From positions 3,095,198 through 3,159,197 of the forward strand of contig BCHH01000004.1 of the NCBI GenBank assembly GCA_001599595.1: DNA of 64,000 nt. The letters are read 5' to 3'. The notes under the pieces were generated by a model that worked only from the letters and a program-made list of their open reading frames with translations, was not told the DNA's origin and did not search any database. The translations under genes and the position numbers were made by a program. Of this stretch, positions 43,442-54,446 are shown piece after piece; the first letter of the stretch is position 1; each line of letters begins with the position of its first letter. The stretch comes from Beverwykella pulmonaria. Its lineage: Eukaryota; Ascomycota; Dothideomycetes; Pleosporales; Melanommataceae.

Positions 43442-43932
43442 GAGTTTGCTGGTCTGATGATTGTAAGGTCGCGGAAGGCCACGCTGGGGATGGGGCTCAC
43501 GTTGCCTATTGTACCCTGTACTCAGGAGCCCCACTTCCAAAATACTGTCGCGGTGGTAGTGGTGTTGTTGTTCCTGGGGTAGAATATTCACGAAGCAGCA
43601 GGCTCGAGGGACGAAGTTGAAGCCGCAGTCGTGATTCTTGGCAATTGCCGTCCGCCCTCCACTCGGTCGGTGCCTGGGGTAAGTGCTGTGGATTAGTCAA
43701 CAGGCGTGCAGCGTGCAGCTTCGTAGCCTCTTCTCGAAGGTTCCGCCCCTGGTTCTTGTATACTCGATACTCGAGGCCTGTGGGTGCCTGGGCGGTTGGA
43801 GACAAGGTAGAAAGAAAGCCAGCGGTTCGACGCGCCCCGCCCCCACCAACGCGACCTCATTTCCGACCTGCTTGCTTGCTGCTTCCACGCCTCACTACTC
43901 ACATCTCCGCTCACACACCTCACTTGCCAACC
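43442..43932. promoter_or_regulatory. Divergent promoter region, small ORF-UBX unit / thioredoxin-PITH
   Basis: 491 bases between divergent start codons. Must hold the promoters of the thioredoxin-PITH gene and of the small-ORF/UBX unit. No specific site was recognised. Confidence 0.55.
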
Positions 43933-45065
43933 ATGTCAGGCCCCATCCAGATCTCGTCGCCAGCACAGCTCACTTCACTGCTATCCTCCTCACGCGTCGT
44001 TGTCGTCAATTGTAAGCCGTGGCTGTTCATACGCCTGCCGCAGCACCGTAACTGACATTGTTTACTCCTCCGCAGTCTTCAAGGAGTCCAGCACCACTTC
44101 CAAAGCCTTATCCACCGTCTATGACCAGCTAGCAAGTCAGCTATCCCGCCCAAATATCGTCACCTTTACCAAGGTCGATGTCGACCAGCAGACGCAGATA
44201 GCACAGAGCTATAGCGTCACAAGGTGAGCTTGCCGTGTGACGTGTTCGACTTCAAGGGCTAACATCTGCTCACTGCAGTCCACCGACCTTCATCATCTTC
44301 AAGAATGGCCAGCAGACGACCAAAGTGAACGGCGCAAACCCTCATCACCTCTCAAATGCAATCATGCAACTAGCCACTGAGGCAGAATCAGACGGCGGAG
44401 CTGGAGGGAACGGAGAGGCCAGCGCGAGCAGTGGGGGATCATGGCGGGGTGCTGGACTACCACGAGGATACACCGATGTCACAGACCATATTGATGTCCG
44501 CGGGCTCGACCTGCTGAACTCAGACAGCGACTTTGGAACCGTGCGGACGCTCTTCGAGACCACCATGCCGACCACTCTGGCAATGGGTAAGGGCAAGAAA
44601 GCAGCGACCGGCTCAGAATCAAAGAAGGACTGGGTAGAGAGCGACGTGGACCCGCAACTCATGTTGTACCTTCCTTTCACGGCTACCCTCAAGATTCACA
44701 CCATCCAAATTACGTCCTGCCCGCCGAAATCGGATGACGATGAAGAAGACGACGAAGTACTGATGCGCCCAAAAACCATCCATCTTTACACCAACCGCCA
44801 GCACAATCTAGGCTTTGAGGAGGCAGAGGACATCCCTGCAACACAGACAATCGAGCTGAAGGCATCAGATTGGGACGAGAAGACTGGCACAGCGAAGCTC
44901 GAGCTCCGATTTGTCAAGTTCCAGAACGTTGCCTCGGTCATAATGTTCGTGGTAGATGGAGATGGCGAGGGTGAGAAGACACGCATCGACAGGATCCGGA
45001 TCATTGGAGATGCTGGCGAGAAGCTGGTTCCTGGCAAATTGGAGAAGATTGATCATGATTCATGA
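43933..45065 (+). CDS. Thioredoxin-like/PITH-domain protein without the CxxC active site
   Basis: Exons are 43933-44011, 44076-44223 and 44279-45065, giving 337 residues. The N-terminal thioredoxin fold is present (SSPAQLTSLLSSSRVVVVNF, SRPNIVTFTKVDVDQQTQIA, and the cis-Pro loop SPPTFIIFKNG), and the C-terminal PITH domain covers about 140-330 (YTDVTDHIDVRGLDLLNSDS to RIDRIRIIGD). Relatives of the Txl1/TXNL1 class bind the proteasome. Where these carry WCGPC, this protein reads NFFKESSTTSKALS, with no cysteine. The intron before this place is in phase and contains no CGPC alternative, so the loss looks real. A proteasome-linked but redox-inactive role is inferred. Confidence 0.88.
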
Positions 45066-48000
45066 TGAACGGGGCAATTGGGTAGAAGCTTCATGATAGA
45101 TCACGGCTATTGAACCCAGCATTCCCAGCATTTGCTGCATATATTCTCTATAAGAAGTACAATAATGGAATCATGCACACTCTGTCTGCTCCACCTTGAA
45201 CGTGACCTGGGCTATGAAATGATGGTTAGTATGCTCGATAGCTGCGAGCGCACGTAGTTCTCACTGCAAAATTTCTCCACTCAACATTTCAGTCCCAGCA
45301 GTGGTTGATAGTATGTTCGACCCTTTTCCAGCGAAAGCGCCACGATTTTTTTTTACAAAAAGACGCCCCCACAAAGTGTATACGATCGATGATGCAATAT
45401 GTTTTCTCTGGGAGGTCAACGACACTTGGTACGCCACAGTAACGGACGAACAAGTAACACGGGAGACGATGACCTCTGCCGCACGAAGATTGTAAGACGT
45501 TGAAGGTGCGCGAGCTTTTTGTGTTTCGAACGCTCGGACCACGCGGCACCGGAGGAACTGATCGGAGGGAAAATTTGCGTGCGAGGCTGGAAGAGGTTAG
45601 CGTTTGGATGGGAGGCTTGATATCTTCAGGTAGGAGAAGATCTTCTCTCCTTCATGGCCAACGATGAGACATTTTTACACATGATAGGAAGAGAATGACC
45701 CTGCCTTTTAGGCGGGGACTGATCTCAATCTTTTACAACTTCTGAGGCCTGTCTTTTTGCTCCCACATGTTGGTTGAGAAACCCAGTCGTCGCCAGCGAG
45801 CGAACGAACGACACAGGGCCTGAAACCCACGAGCAGCGTCGTACGAGAAGTTTGGAATGCTTCTCCCGCACTTCTACGTTGACGAATGGGGCATGCATGT
45901 GTTTCAGATACGTTTTACTAGATAGAAAGACAGCTGTCGTGGAAGGCGAGCTGTCAGAGACGCGCAGGCAACCCTACCAGAGAACGGGTGAGTGTTTCGC
46001 GGGCGAAGAGGTTGAGAGCTGCCTGGACGAAAATTAGAATATCGCGTGGGAATCGGGGACGGCGAAGGCGATGAGATGTTGCCAACTGCCTCATCCGGCA
46101 ATCCCGCCCATGCTGTCTGGTGGCGAGAACCTCGGAAGGAAGACAAGGCCCACGGCGAGGCGATGTCACAATGCCTTCATGTCGTAAAATTGCCTTGCCA
46201 CCCTCTCGCCATTCTACTTCGACATGTCCTTCACGTGCGAGTGTACTGTCCCGTCACAGACGAGCATAATGGAAATATGAGGTGTCCAGGCGTCTCAAAA
46301 ACCTTCGGGTGCAAAGATGTCTGGTTTCCAAAGTGTATCGACGAACTTCAAATTGCTAGGTCTGCAACTCACCGTCTTTACATAAAAAGTACACGTCCCT
46401 GCCTGTCCATGTATCAGCATTTGGCAACACTTTAAGCGACCTCTGATAATCAAACGCTGTATCCCACGTGCATTTCCCTCAACACGCGTGGGTTACGCGG
46501 TACGAAACGTAGTGACATTTCCACAATCATGCACTGATGATCAGGTCTCAAGACGCAAGACGTTGGGATTGCGATCAACAAGCTCGCCACAAGCTCATGC
46601 CCGCGATCATCGTGATTAACAGGTCGACGTCACACCACATCAGCGACTCCATCGTCATCGTCAGCGTAAACGAAAGGCTCAACGTAATTAGTTTAATGCT
46701 CGAAACACCTGCCATGTTGTTTTAAATATGGCTATCCATTACTATATATGCGTATCAGGGCTTGTGGTTGGTCGAGAGGTAAAGTATGCCGAGATATAAC
46801 GGGGAATGGAGGATATTTTGAGAGAGATGAGTAAAGCAAGTCGGGGTCTGGCACTTGGGAAGTGCTGGTTGGAGGCTTGTTGTTTCAAGGAAAGTAGGCC
46901 GGTAGAAGTTAATCCACCTGTCTGTTCAAAAGAAGCCCGCTTCATGCGCTGATACGTCATTTCGAAAGTTACTGGGTTGTGGCGGTGCTGTCCTTACGCC
47001 TCGTTCACAACTCATCCCAGCTGAAAGACTGACAGCCGAGGAAAGTAATTTTGACCTTCGCCACGCACCGTCGTCGTCGGCTCCAGAGTCTAGAGGCGGG
47101 TCCCGCTAACTTCTCCACAATTCGTCTCAGGTTTACGAGTCGCTGGTTCTCTCTTGACACGCACACTCTTGTGACTGCTCACCGACCCGTCCCGTCCATC
47201 AGTCTTCGGCTACTGTGAAGGCACGTCTGCTAGCATTTGGCTAGAGCTCTAGGGGCGTGAGTGGAAGGGAAAGACCTTGCACCCGTCGTACCGACGCAAT
47301 TGGATTTTCATGCGTGCCGTGGCCCTTTCCCGGTCAATTGTGGGGAATGGTTGCAAAGACCTGAGAAATGATGAGAGGCGGAAGCCAGGGACCAGACACA
47401 CGGTGCAGCGAAGCGAGCGGAAGCGTGTTAGCTCGCTCAGACTCCCGGGAAGATGAGACCCTGAAGTGTGAGGCACGCCGTCTCGGCAGCATAAAACTCG
47501 AATTTCGTTTGAACCAAAGGTGCTACGCTGCGAACCCACCGGCCCCAGCACTACGGATCAAAGATTTTCCACAGCAGATGTGGGTTTCCTTGACGCGCGA
47601 GCTGCCTGTTCGGGAGGGAGGGAATCGCCCACCGTGGCCCGTCAACACGAAGCTCCGGAAGTCAATGCTCTTGCCGGCTGGTCTGCCACCTAGCACGGGC
47701 GAGCACATTGATGTTTCTGATGAAATTACGACTCGACATGGTGCTGTTTGCCTCCCAACACAGACCAGACACGACACCGCAAAAGTCAAAGTCACATCCA
47801 GTGCTCATGACTTGTCACGATCTCGCCGCCATCATGCCGGGACGTCAACATGTCAATCAGTCATGCCATGGGCCGTCCAGTAGCTCGCTCGGCAGGCGGA
47901 CAGACATGTCTCGTGACGGTGGGCCGTCTTCGTTCCAAATAGGTTTGGATGGCCATCAGTCACGAACTACCTTAGCAACTTAGTTCCTATACTGTGTACG

Positions 48001-51000
48001 CTATGCACGAACCGAGTCTGAGGTTCGCGGGTACGTGCCAGTAGAGTTCGGATTGGGTAGTTCGCAGCGCAGCGTACGGCGGAAGCGAGACACGCACGCT
48101 CGCATGAAAAACAGTGCAATGTGTTTGATCTGTGGGTGTCTGAGGTGGCTACTCCCAGAACCTGTGAGCCAAGGTGGTCCGAAGTTTGAAGGGTGGGGAT
48201 TTGGGTTATCTCTTCTTTGACACTGCTATGCGCACTCCACACCGCCGCCGGCGTGGTGGATTCTGGAACGGCTCTGTGAATTGTGGACGAAGACTAGGTC
48301 TTCATGTTCGCAATCTCGTCAAATGATAAGGGCGATCTGGTGGAGGTAGTTTTGACGCGGCAGGGAACCTATGGAAGTAGTGCGTGGTTCCCCGGTGCGC
48401 CGGCGCTCTGGCAAACGGCAAGGCGAGTGAATGGTAGCAGGCGGCGGAAGCCATCAGGATTCCGCGCCGGAACTATGCTGAGTCGTGGCCTTGCTGGGGG
48501 CCCAGTCCAAATGTCATGTCAGTGTGTGATGATTTCGGCTAATGAACTTTCCAGAAACCAGACGCCTAGGCCAAACCCCACTTCCCGCGGAGACTTAACA
48601 GCGACGAAAAAGAGGTTCCAGTGAATTTGTTTTTGGATCACGATAAGCAGGATGGTGTTGATATTTTGGTCGAGTCGAAAATGCGTACCTGCCGTGTACC
48701 TGCATTAGGTGGGCTTTTTTTGCTCGTCGACTGTACCGTCGCTGTGGGGGTGGGAAGGAAGCTCGGCCGTGGCGATTGGCCACGCTCGAGTCTGACCGCG
48801 CCGTTTCTCACGCACGCGAACTGACTGTGCTGCCCGTGCATCATTCATTTGGGCGAGTAAAGCAGCGAGCACGCTATGCCGCGAAGGGGCGCGCCGGCGG
48901 CCGATATGCAGTAGAGGGTGTTGTGCAACGCAGCATAATTCGTCCAAGGGTCCCCGAAATAGCAAGCGTGCGGTTGTATATATCATCACGGGATTATACA
49001 CTATCGAAGGCTGACCGACCAGTATTATACGGTGCCCGTCTAGGATTGCACAATTCTGGAAACTGCATACCGGAGACAGGGCCCGACAGAGAATAGCAAC
49101 GGCGATATGAACCGTGCTGACTGCGACTCTATCGATAGAGAGCGCATGGCAAAGGCGATGGTGACAACAATAGAGATGGAGGCTCACACCACCTGTTCTC
49201 TTGAGCCAAAATTGCAAAATTCTGCCTGGAGGAGTTGATATGAGACCACATGCTGCAGGCCGTCAGTGACAGACCACTCTCCACGCGACAAAGCAACAAG
49301 CAGCAGCTGAAACGTCGAGAAGAACGACACCCACGAGAAAAGTCCTGCACGCGTGGCCGCAGGTAGCCAACCATACACGATGAAGATGAATTTTTTTGGA
49401 GTCGGGATGCACGACGACGATGGGAGCGTGCAGCTCAGTTCGCGCGCGTTGTCGCACCATTGCTGAGGAGCAGCCGTCCATTGTTGTGATGTTCTCCCCA
49501 CATTGGGCGCAGCAGGATAAATTCGCCTGCTGGCCGGGCAAATCAGGCCTAACGGCGAGCCTCGTGGGTGCGGTTCCTGCAGCGCCCGGCACTCGCGAGT
49601 CTCAGCGCGCGCGCATCTGCACTCTTCGCACGCGTCGTGGTGGAAGAGGGTGTGGTGGTGCTGATGAGAGCCGGATGCCGCCTGCTGCAGCCAGAGGAAG
49701 AAACAGAAACGCACCTCATAAATCTATCTGAATCTCGCGCGGCAGGTCGAGTTGCAACATTCGGCGAAGGAACAATCGATGCCTGATGGATTCTGCCTGT
49801 CAGAAGTTATTCTGGCCGACCCGATGCAGTCATCCACACCACGCCCTCCAAACGCCCTGCCAAATTCAGATGTCTGCGTGAGGACTGCCTGTGTTGAGCG
49901 GCCGGCCACTGACGGCGCACCCGAATTGGTTCGCTCGCTCCACAGTTGAGCCTCGACGCCGCCGCCATCAGGTACAGACCGTCCACATAATACAGCCTCC
50001 GCCTCCGGCGTTTGCGTCTGTGTTTGCCTCTGTGATGGTGGCACTGTGTCCTGCGCTGGCGATTCGATGTGTGGGTGTCCATGGTCGTGTGGCCACAGGC
50101 CCAGAAAGTTTCCAAACATCCCACATGGAGTCAGCAGAGGCCCGCAAAGGCCACGGCGCCTGTCCAGTCTCGCAGCCAAGGCTAGGAACAGGGTCTCGTC
50201 CAACGGCAAGATAACATTATCGATTGGGCGGATAGGCTGAAGGACCGCGGCTGAATAGGCCCTGTGTCCAAAACACCACGCTCCACTCGCTGGCGGTCGT
50301 CTGGCCTCTCGAACGAAACACCACGCTTCACGCTCCCACGGCCGCCCACTCGCTGTATCAACACTACCTCGCGCTCGCGCACACAGGGTCGGCGGCCGTT
50401 CCGAGCATGCCCTTGAGCAACCATTCGGCGCCGTCGGACTGCGGCGGGCATCTATCGATATACTACATGCAATCGATACGCAGGCTGCCCATCCCTCCAA
50501 CGCACACCAGCTCGCCCAGCGCAGGCAGTGAAAGCGTAGGGGAGCCAACCAGGCGCGGCCTCTGCACCCGTAACCAACCACGCTGCTGTGACGCCAGTGC
50601 CGGTCCTCATTTCACGGCCCTCGCCTTGTGCAGGCCCAGCAGTTGGCCGTGCTGCGCCAATATTAGTGCATCCTGCAGCATTACTTTTATGACTTTTATG
50701 CCGCGCGTCTTGCTGCCCTAAGCTATGATGCCCGCAACCCCCGGCAATCCCACGAGTCAATTCCCAGTCGCAGAACAAGCAGTGCATGAGTCCGCGCAGG
50801 GGTGTGCTGCAACATGCATACCCTCCGCGCTGGTTGGCTTCTGGCTGGCCGCTGTGGAGTCCGGCGCTGCGCCCTCGCACCCTTCCCGACTCCCCCTCCC
50901 ACTTGTAGTTAACCCAATCCGCGCGCCCGCCCGTCTGTGCCTGGTCATCTTTTCTTCTTCAGACCTAATCGTGTCTCGTCTCTCGCTGATCCATCCTACT

Positions 51001-51489
51001 TATCCACGGCGTGTCCCTTCGCTCGTTGCGTTTTCCTTGTTTGAAGGTTTATCAACCTCGTCGCTTGTCTTTCTCTTCCTTCCCACCAACGCTTCTTGGA
51101 TCTTCCCTTTTGGTATACATTTGCACTGTCCTTCTTGACGACAGTTGTTAATAGTTGCCGGCCCTTCCTTTGGATCTCCCATCACCAACCACGCCCATCC
51201 TATGATATCTTCATCCACTCAATATATTACCTATTAGTAGACAGTTTCGTTATCACGAGCTGTTGTCCAGTCACTCTCTTCAATAACCAACTTTCATACG
51301 CGATCCTGTCCGGACTGCAACAAATAATACCAACTCCAATAACAAGGTACGCACCGAACATAATCGGGACATATCCCAAGTGTACATTACAACCGCTTGT
51401 AGACTACAATTGGTAAGTACAACGGGTCGACAACAAGTGGAATGGGCCCTCTGACATTCCTGCGCGCAGAGAAAACACCAACACATACA
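45066..51489. other. 6.4-kb gene-free region upstream of the Seb1/Msn2-like factor
   Basis: No supported gene. Open frames such as 47368-47883 (+), 48705-49217 (-), 49184-49714 (-) and 49724-50581 (-) have Arg/Ser/Cys-rich, non-repeating translations, overlap each other on both strands and lack family features. The right end holds the leader of the transcription-factor gene with a probable 5' UTR intron. The region may carry distal regulatory sequence or non-coding RNAs. Confidence 0.5.
51413..51469 (+). other. Probable 5' UTR intron of the Seb1/Msn2-like gene
   Basis: A 57-nt segment with donor G|GTAAGT and acceptor TGCGCGCAG| ends 20 bases before the start codon. It removes an upstream in-frame ATG at 51442, leaving ATG 51490 as the first in the frame. 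Confidence 0.65.
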
Positions 51490-53310
51490 ATGGACGGCTC
51501 GTATCCAATGCACCCGGCCCAGTCTATGGGTCAATCACCCTTCTTCTACTACAACCCAGATCCCACAGGAGAGAATGCTCGTCAGCACGGCCACTTCACA
51601 CCGCATCCTCACGGCCAGACCTTCCAACCGCAAAGCCAGGACGCCTACTTCTCGCCTAGCATGCTCTTCAAGAGGCCCTCTTCATCGAACTCGCAGACAT
51701 CGTACCCCCAGACGGCATATGCGAACCACATGTTGACACCCGTCGCATCGCCCCAGCCCATGTACCAGAAGCCCACGATTCTCATCCACCAGCAAGACTC
51801 GCCCTACCTACATCCCATCGACACTGACTTCTCTGACCTCCGATTCGCGCCTGCCACGCCTCCGCTTTCGTCTTCCGGCAGCAGTGTCAGCAGCCCGCCT
51901 TCAATGAGCGATGGCATGTCCACACCTCTCGGCGCATTCTTCCCCGGCGAGGGCATTGAGGGTGTCAAGCAGGGCTGTGAAGGCGAGGTTTTCTCTGAGA
52001 TTCTCGCGGCTGGTGCCGACTGGAGGTCCGCTTCGCCGCCCATGACGCCAGGTAAGCCCATCTTATTCGTGAATGTCGACGTGCTATACTCCTGGTCGCG
52101 ATTTCACTACAATTAATACGCGCCTTAATTGCGTTCGGGGAGCTGCTTGCTGACTGAAACAGTTTTCATCCAGCCTCGTTCGGCTAGCCAGGGATCTTAC
52201 CTCTTGTCTGCAACGTCGTGTCCCTCACTATCCCCGTCGCCCTCCCCACTACCACGCGTCGCTTTCGCTGACACAGAAAATAACTTCTGCGATCCGCGTA
52301 ATCTTACCGTCAGCTCGTCGTCGGAACTGCCTTGCCTGCCCACCCTTTGCCCGAGCGACGAGGAGCACGAGTTCACCAAGGTCGAGAAAGTTGAGTCTCA
52401 CCAATCCTACAGCTTCAACGGCCTTCCTACTTTCGAGCCCCTGTTTGAGCTTGACTCCGAGGACGACTTCAGCGGCCTCGTCTCATTTCCTGCCACCGAT
52501 AACACCCAATTTGCCAGCAGCAAGCGCCAGCGTACCGACCTTGTCTCCTTCTCACAAGAAGAGGACCTTGTTAGCGACGAGAGCTTCACCGACTTTGAGG
52601 ACGAGTTTGTCGTTAACGGCCTGCTCACCCCTTACGACAGCGATTGCTTCTCCGACCACGAAATGCAGGCTGCGCCTGAGCCTAAGAGGCGATCGGTCAA
52701 GCGGGCCCGGTCCGACGTGAACGAGATGAGCGATGCGGACTCGGAGAGTTACAGTAAGACCCAGACATCTGGTGATAATACCACCCAGTCTGGTGCCTCA
52801 AGCCAACAAACTTCAGGTCAAAACAACACCCCTGAGAATGCCATCGCGTCCAGCTCCGATGGCAACGACGACACTCCTGTCGCACCCACCAGCCGCCGTG
52901 GCCGCAAGCAGTCGCTCACCGAGGACCCGTCCAAGACTTTTGTCTGCACCCTTTGCAACCGCCGCTTCCGCCGCCAGGAACATCTCAAGCGCCACTACCG
53001 CTCCCTCCACACGGGTGACAAGCCCTTCGAGTGTGGCGATTGCGGCAAGAAGTTCTCTCGTAGCGACAACCTCTCCCAGCACCAACGCACACATGGAACC
53101 GGTGCTGTTGTGATGGGTGTCCTTGATGGCGCAGAGATTCAACAGCAGCAGCTTACCGCTTTCGATCACCAAGATCCCACAATGCTTGGTAACATTCTCT
53201 ACAACGCTGCAGCGGCCATCTCCAGCTCCAGCTCCGACTCCTCGTTCGACATGGCTCCCAGCCCTCAGTCCATGGACAAGAAAATGCGCAAGAGGAAGCG
53301 GGACGAGTAG
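51490..53310 (+). CDS. seb1: Msn2/Seb1-type C2H2 stress-response transcription factor
   Basis: Exons are 51490-52051 and 52163-53310, giving 569 residues. The two C-terminal zinc fingers at about 447-498 ([20 protein letters not shown], then [20 protein letters not shown]) carry the RQEHLKRH and RSDNLSQH recognition helices of Msn2/Msn4/Seb1 proteins, which bind CCCCT stress elements. The N-terminal region is Gln/Ser/Pro-rich; the centre has acidic, aromatic segments ([20 protein letters not shown] and [15 protein letters not shown]) that fit an activation domain. A basic stretch ([12 protein letters not shown]) and the C-terminal [10 protein letters not shown] are likely nuclear signals. The very long upstream region suggests complex control. 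Confidence 0.92.
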
Positions 53311-54446
53311 ATGCCACGACGGCACATTCTTTCCTTTTGCTCTTGTGCAGGACGGCAATCGCCACCCTCAGCACCTTTACGAACAGACATGACATTCCCA
53401 CTCCGTAACAGGAGTTCCCTAATGCCAGGTGGATCTTGGTCTACCTTTACGTCGTTAACGCCAGGGCAGCAAGAAAGTGTAGACAGGCGGGCTTTCCCAT
53501 CGGCGGTTCTCGGTTCGAAATCATCGGCGTGGATCAGGCATCATCGGCATCCTCAGCAACCGCTTCTGGTCGCAATAAAAAGTCCTTCGTTCTCCTTGAT
53601 CTAATTTCTTTTTTTGTATCATTTCCTCTCGCCCACCCTCCCAATTTGGAACACTTCGACTCTAAGATCGTATACCTTTCCTTGTGTTGTTTATTCTGCA
53701 TCAGCGTTCTTGGATCGGTTTGGGCAACGGGGTCGGTTTTCCGGGTTGCCCTCGGAAGGTGGTTAGAATTGGCGGTGTTCATCGTTGTTCTCGTTCTCTT
53801 TATTTCCTTTACAATACTCACGACTGACATGGCCTATCCCCTCACCGACCGGCCTTCCCGTCGCCGTGAATACCCCTACATACACACTCCGCCACACATT
53901 TTTTGAGTTCTTACACTCGTTGTAATGAGCTGCAGACTGCTCTTACGGAGTCTTGTACGCTGGCATTCTGGAAATTTTCGATTCAAACAGCTATGTAATT
54001 TTATTAACAACACACCATCCATAGCTAGCAAGTGCTTTTTATTTGCAAGTTTGGTTGGCAGTCACCTGGTTTGAGTGCTGGCACGATATATATAAACCGC
54101 AATTTAAAAAAACATACCTCTTAACACTACCCTGGTGAACGCTTTCTGTGCAGTGCATGCGGTCTCCAGGTTCTGATGTCTAGTGACTGCCTCTTTGCGA
54201 ATGGTAAGTTAGACTCGAGCTGCAATGCACGTGATACCTTGGCAGCTGTCTGATTACGTGATTATATGGGGACTATTTCTGACGATGTGTCGCTCCAAAA
54301 TTCAATCTCATCGACTGCAACATCAACACCTAACTATGGTCTGCTCCTACGAAGCAGTCTAGCACTCCAGCTTCTGCCAATCATCCATTACAACACTAAT
54401 GTCAGGGCCAGGCTAATCGTTCACTGATTGCAGCTCTGACTTCGTG
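53311..54446. other. Intergenic region, no supported gene
   Basis: 3' flank of the Seb1-like gene and promoter of dph6. The open frame at 53436-53906 has hydrophobic parts but no proper ATG start or family match and most likely lies in the 3' UTR. CACGTG occurs at 54228-54233, about 214 bases before dph6. Confidence 0.55.

Noticed and set aside
49724..50581. 285-codon open frame on the minus strand
   Set aside because: Arg/Cys/Trp-rich text unlike a folded protein, with competing frames on the other strand.
53436..53906. Possible membrane protein after the Seb1-like gene
   Set aside because: Hydrophobic stretches come from T-rich 3' UTR sequence; no ATG-led, conserved reading frame.
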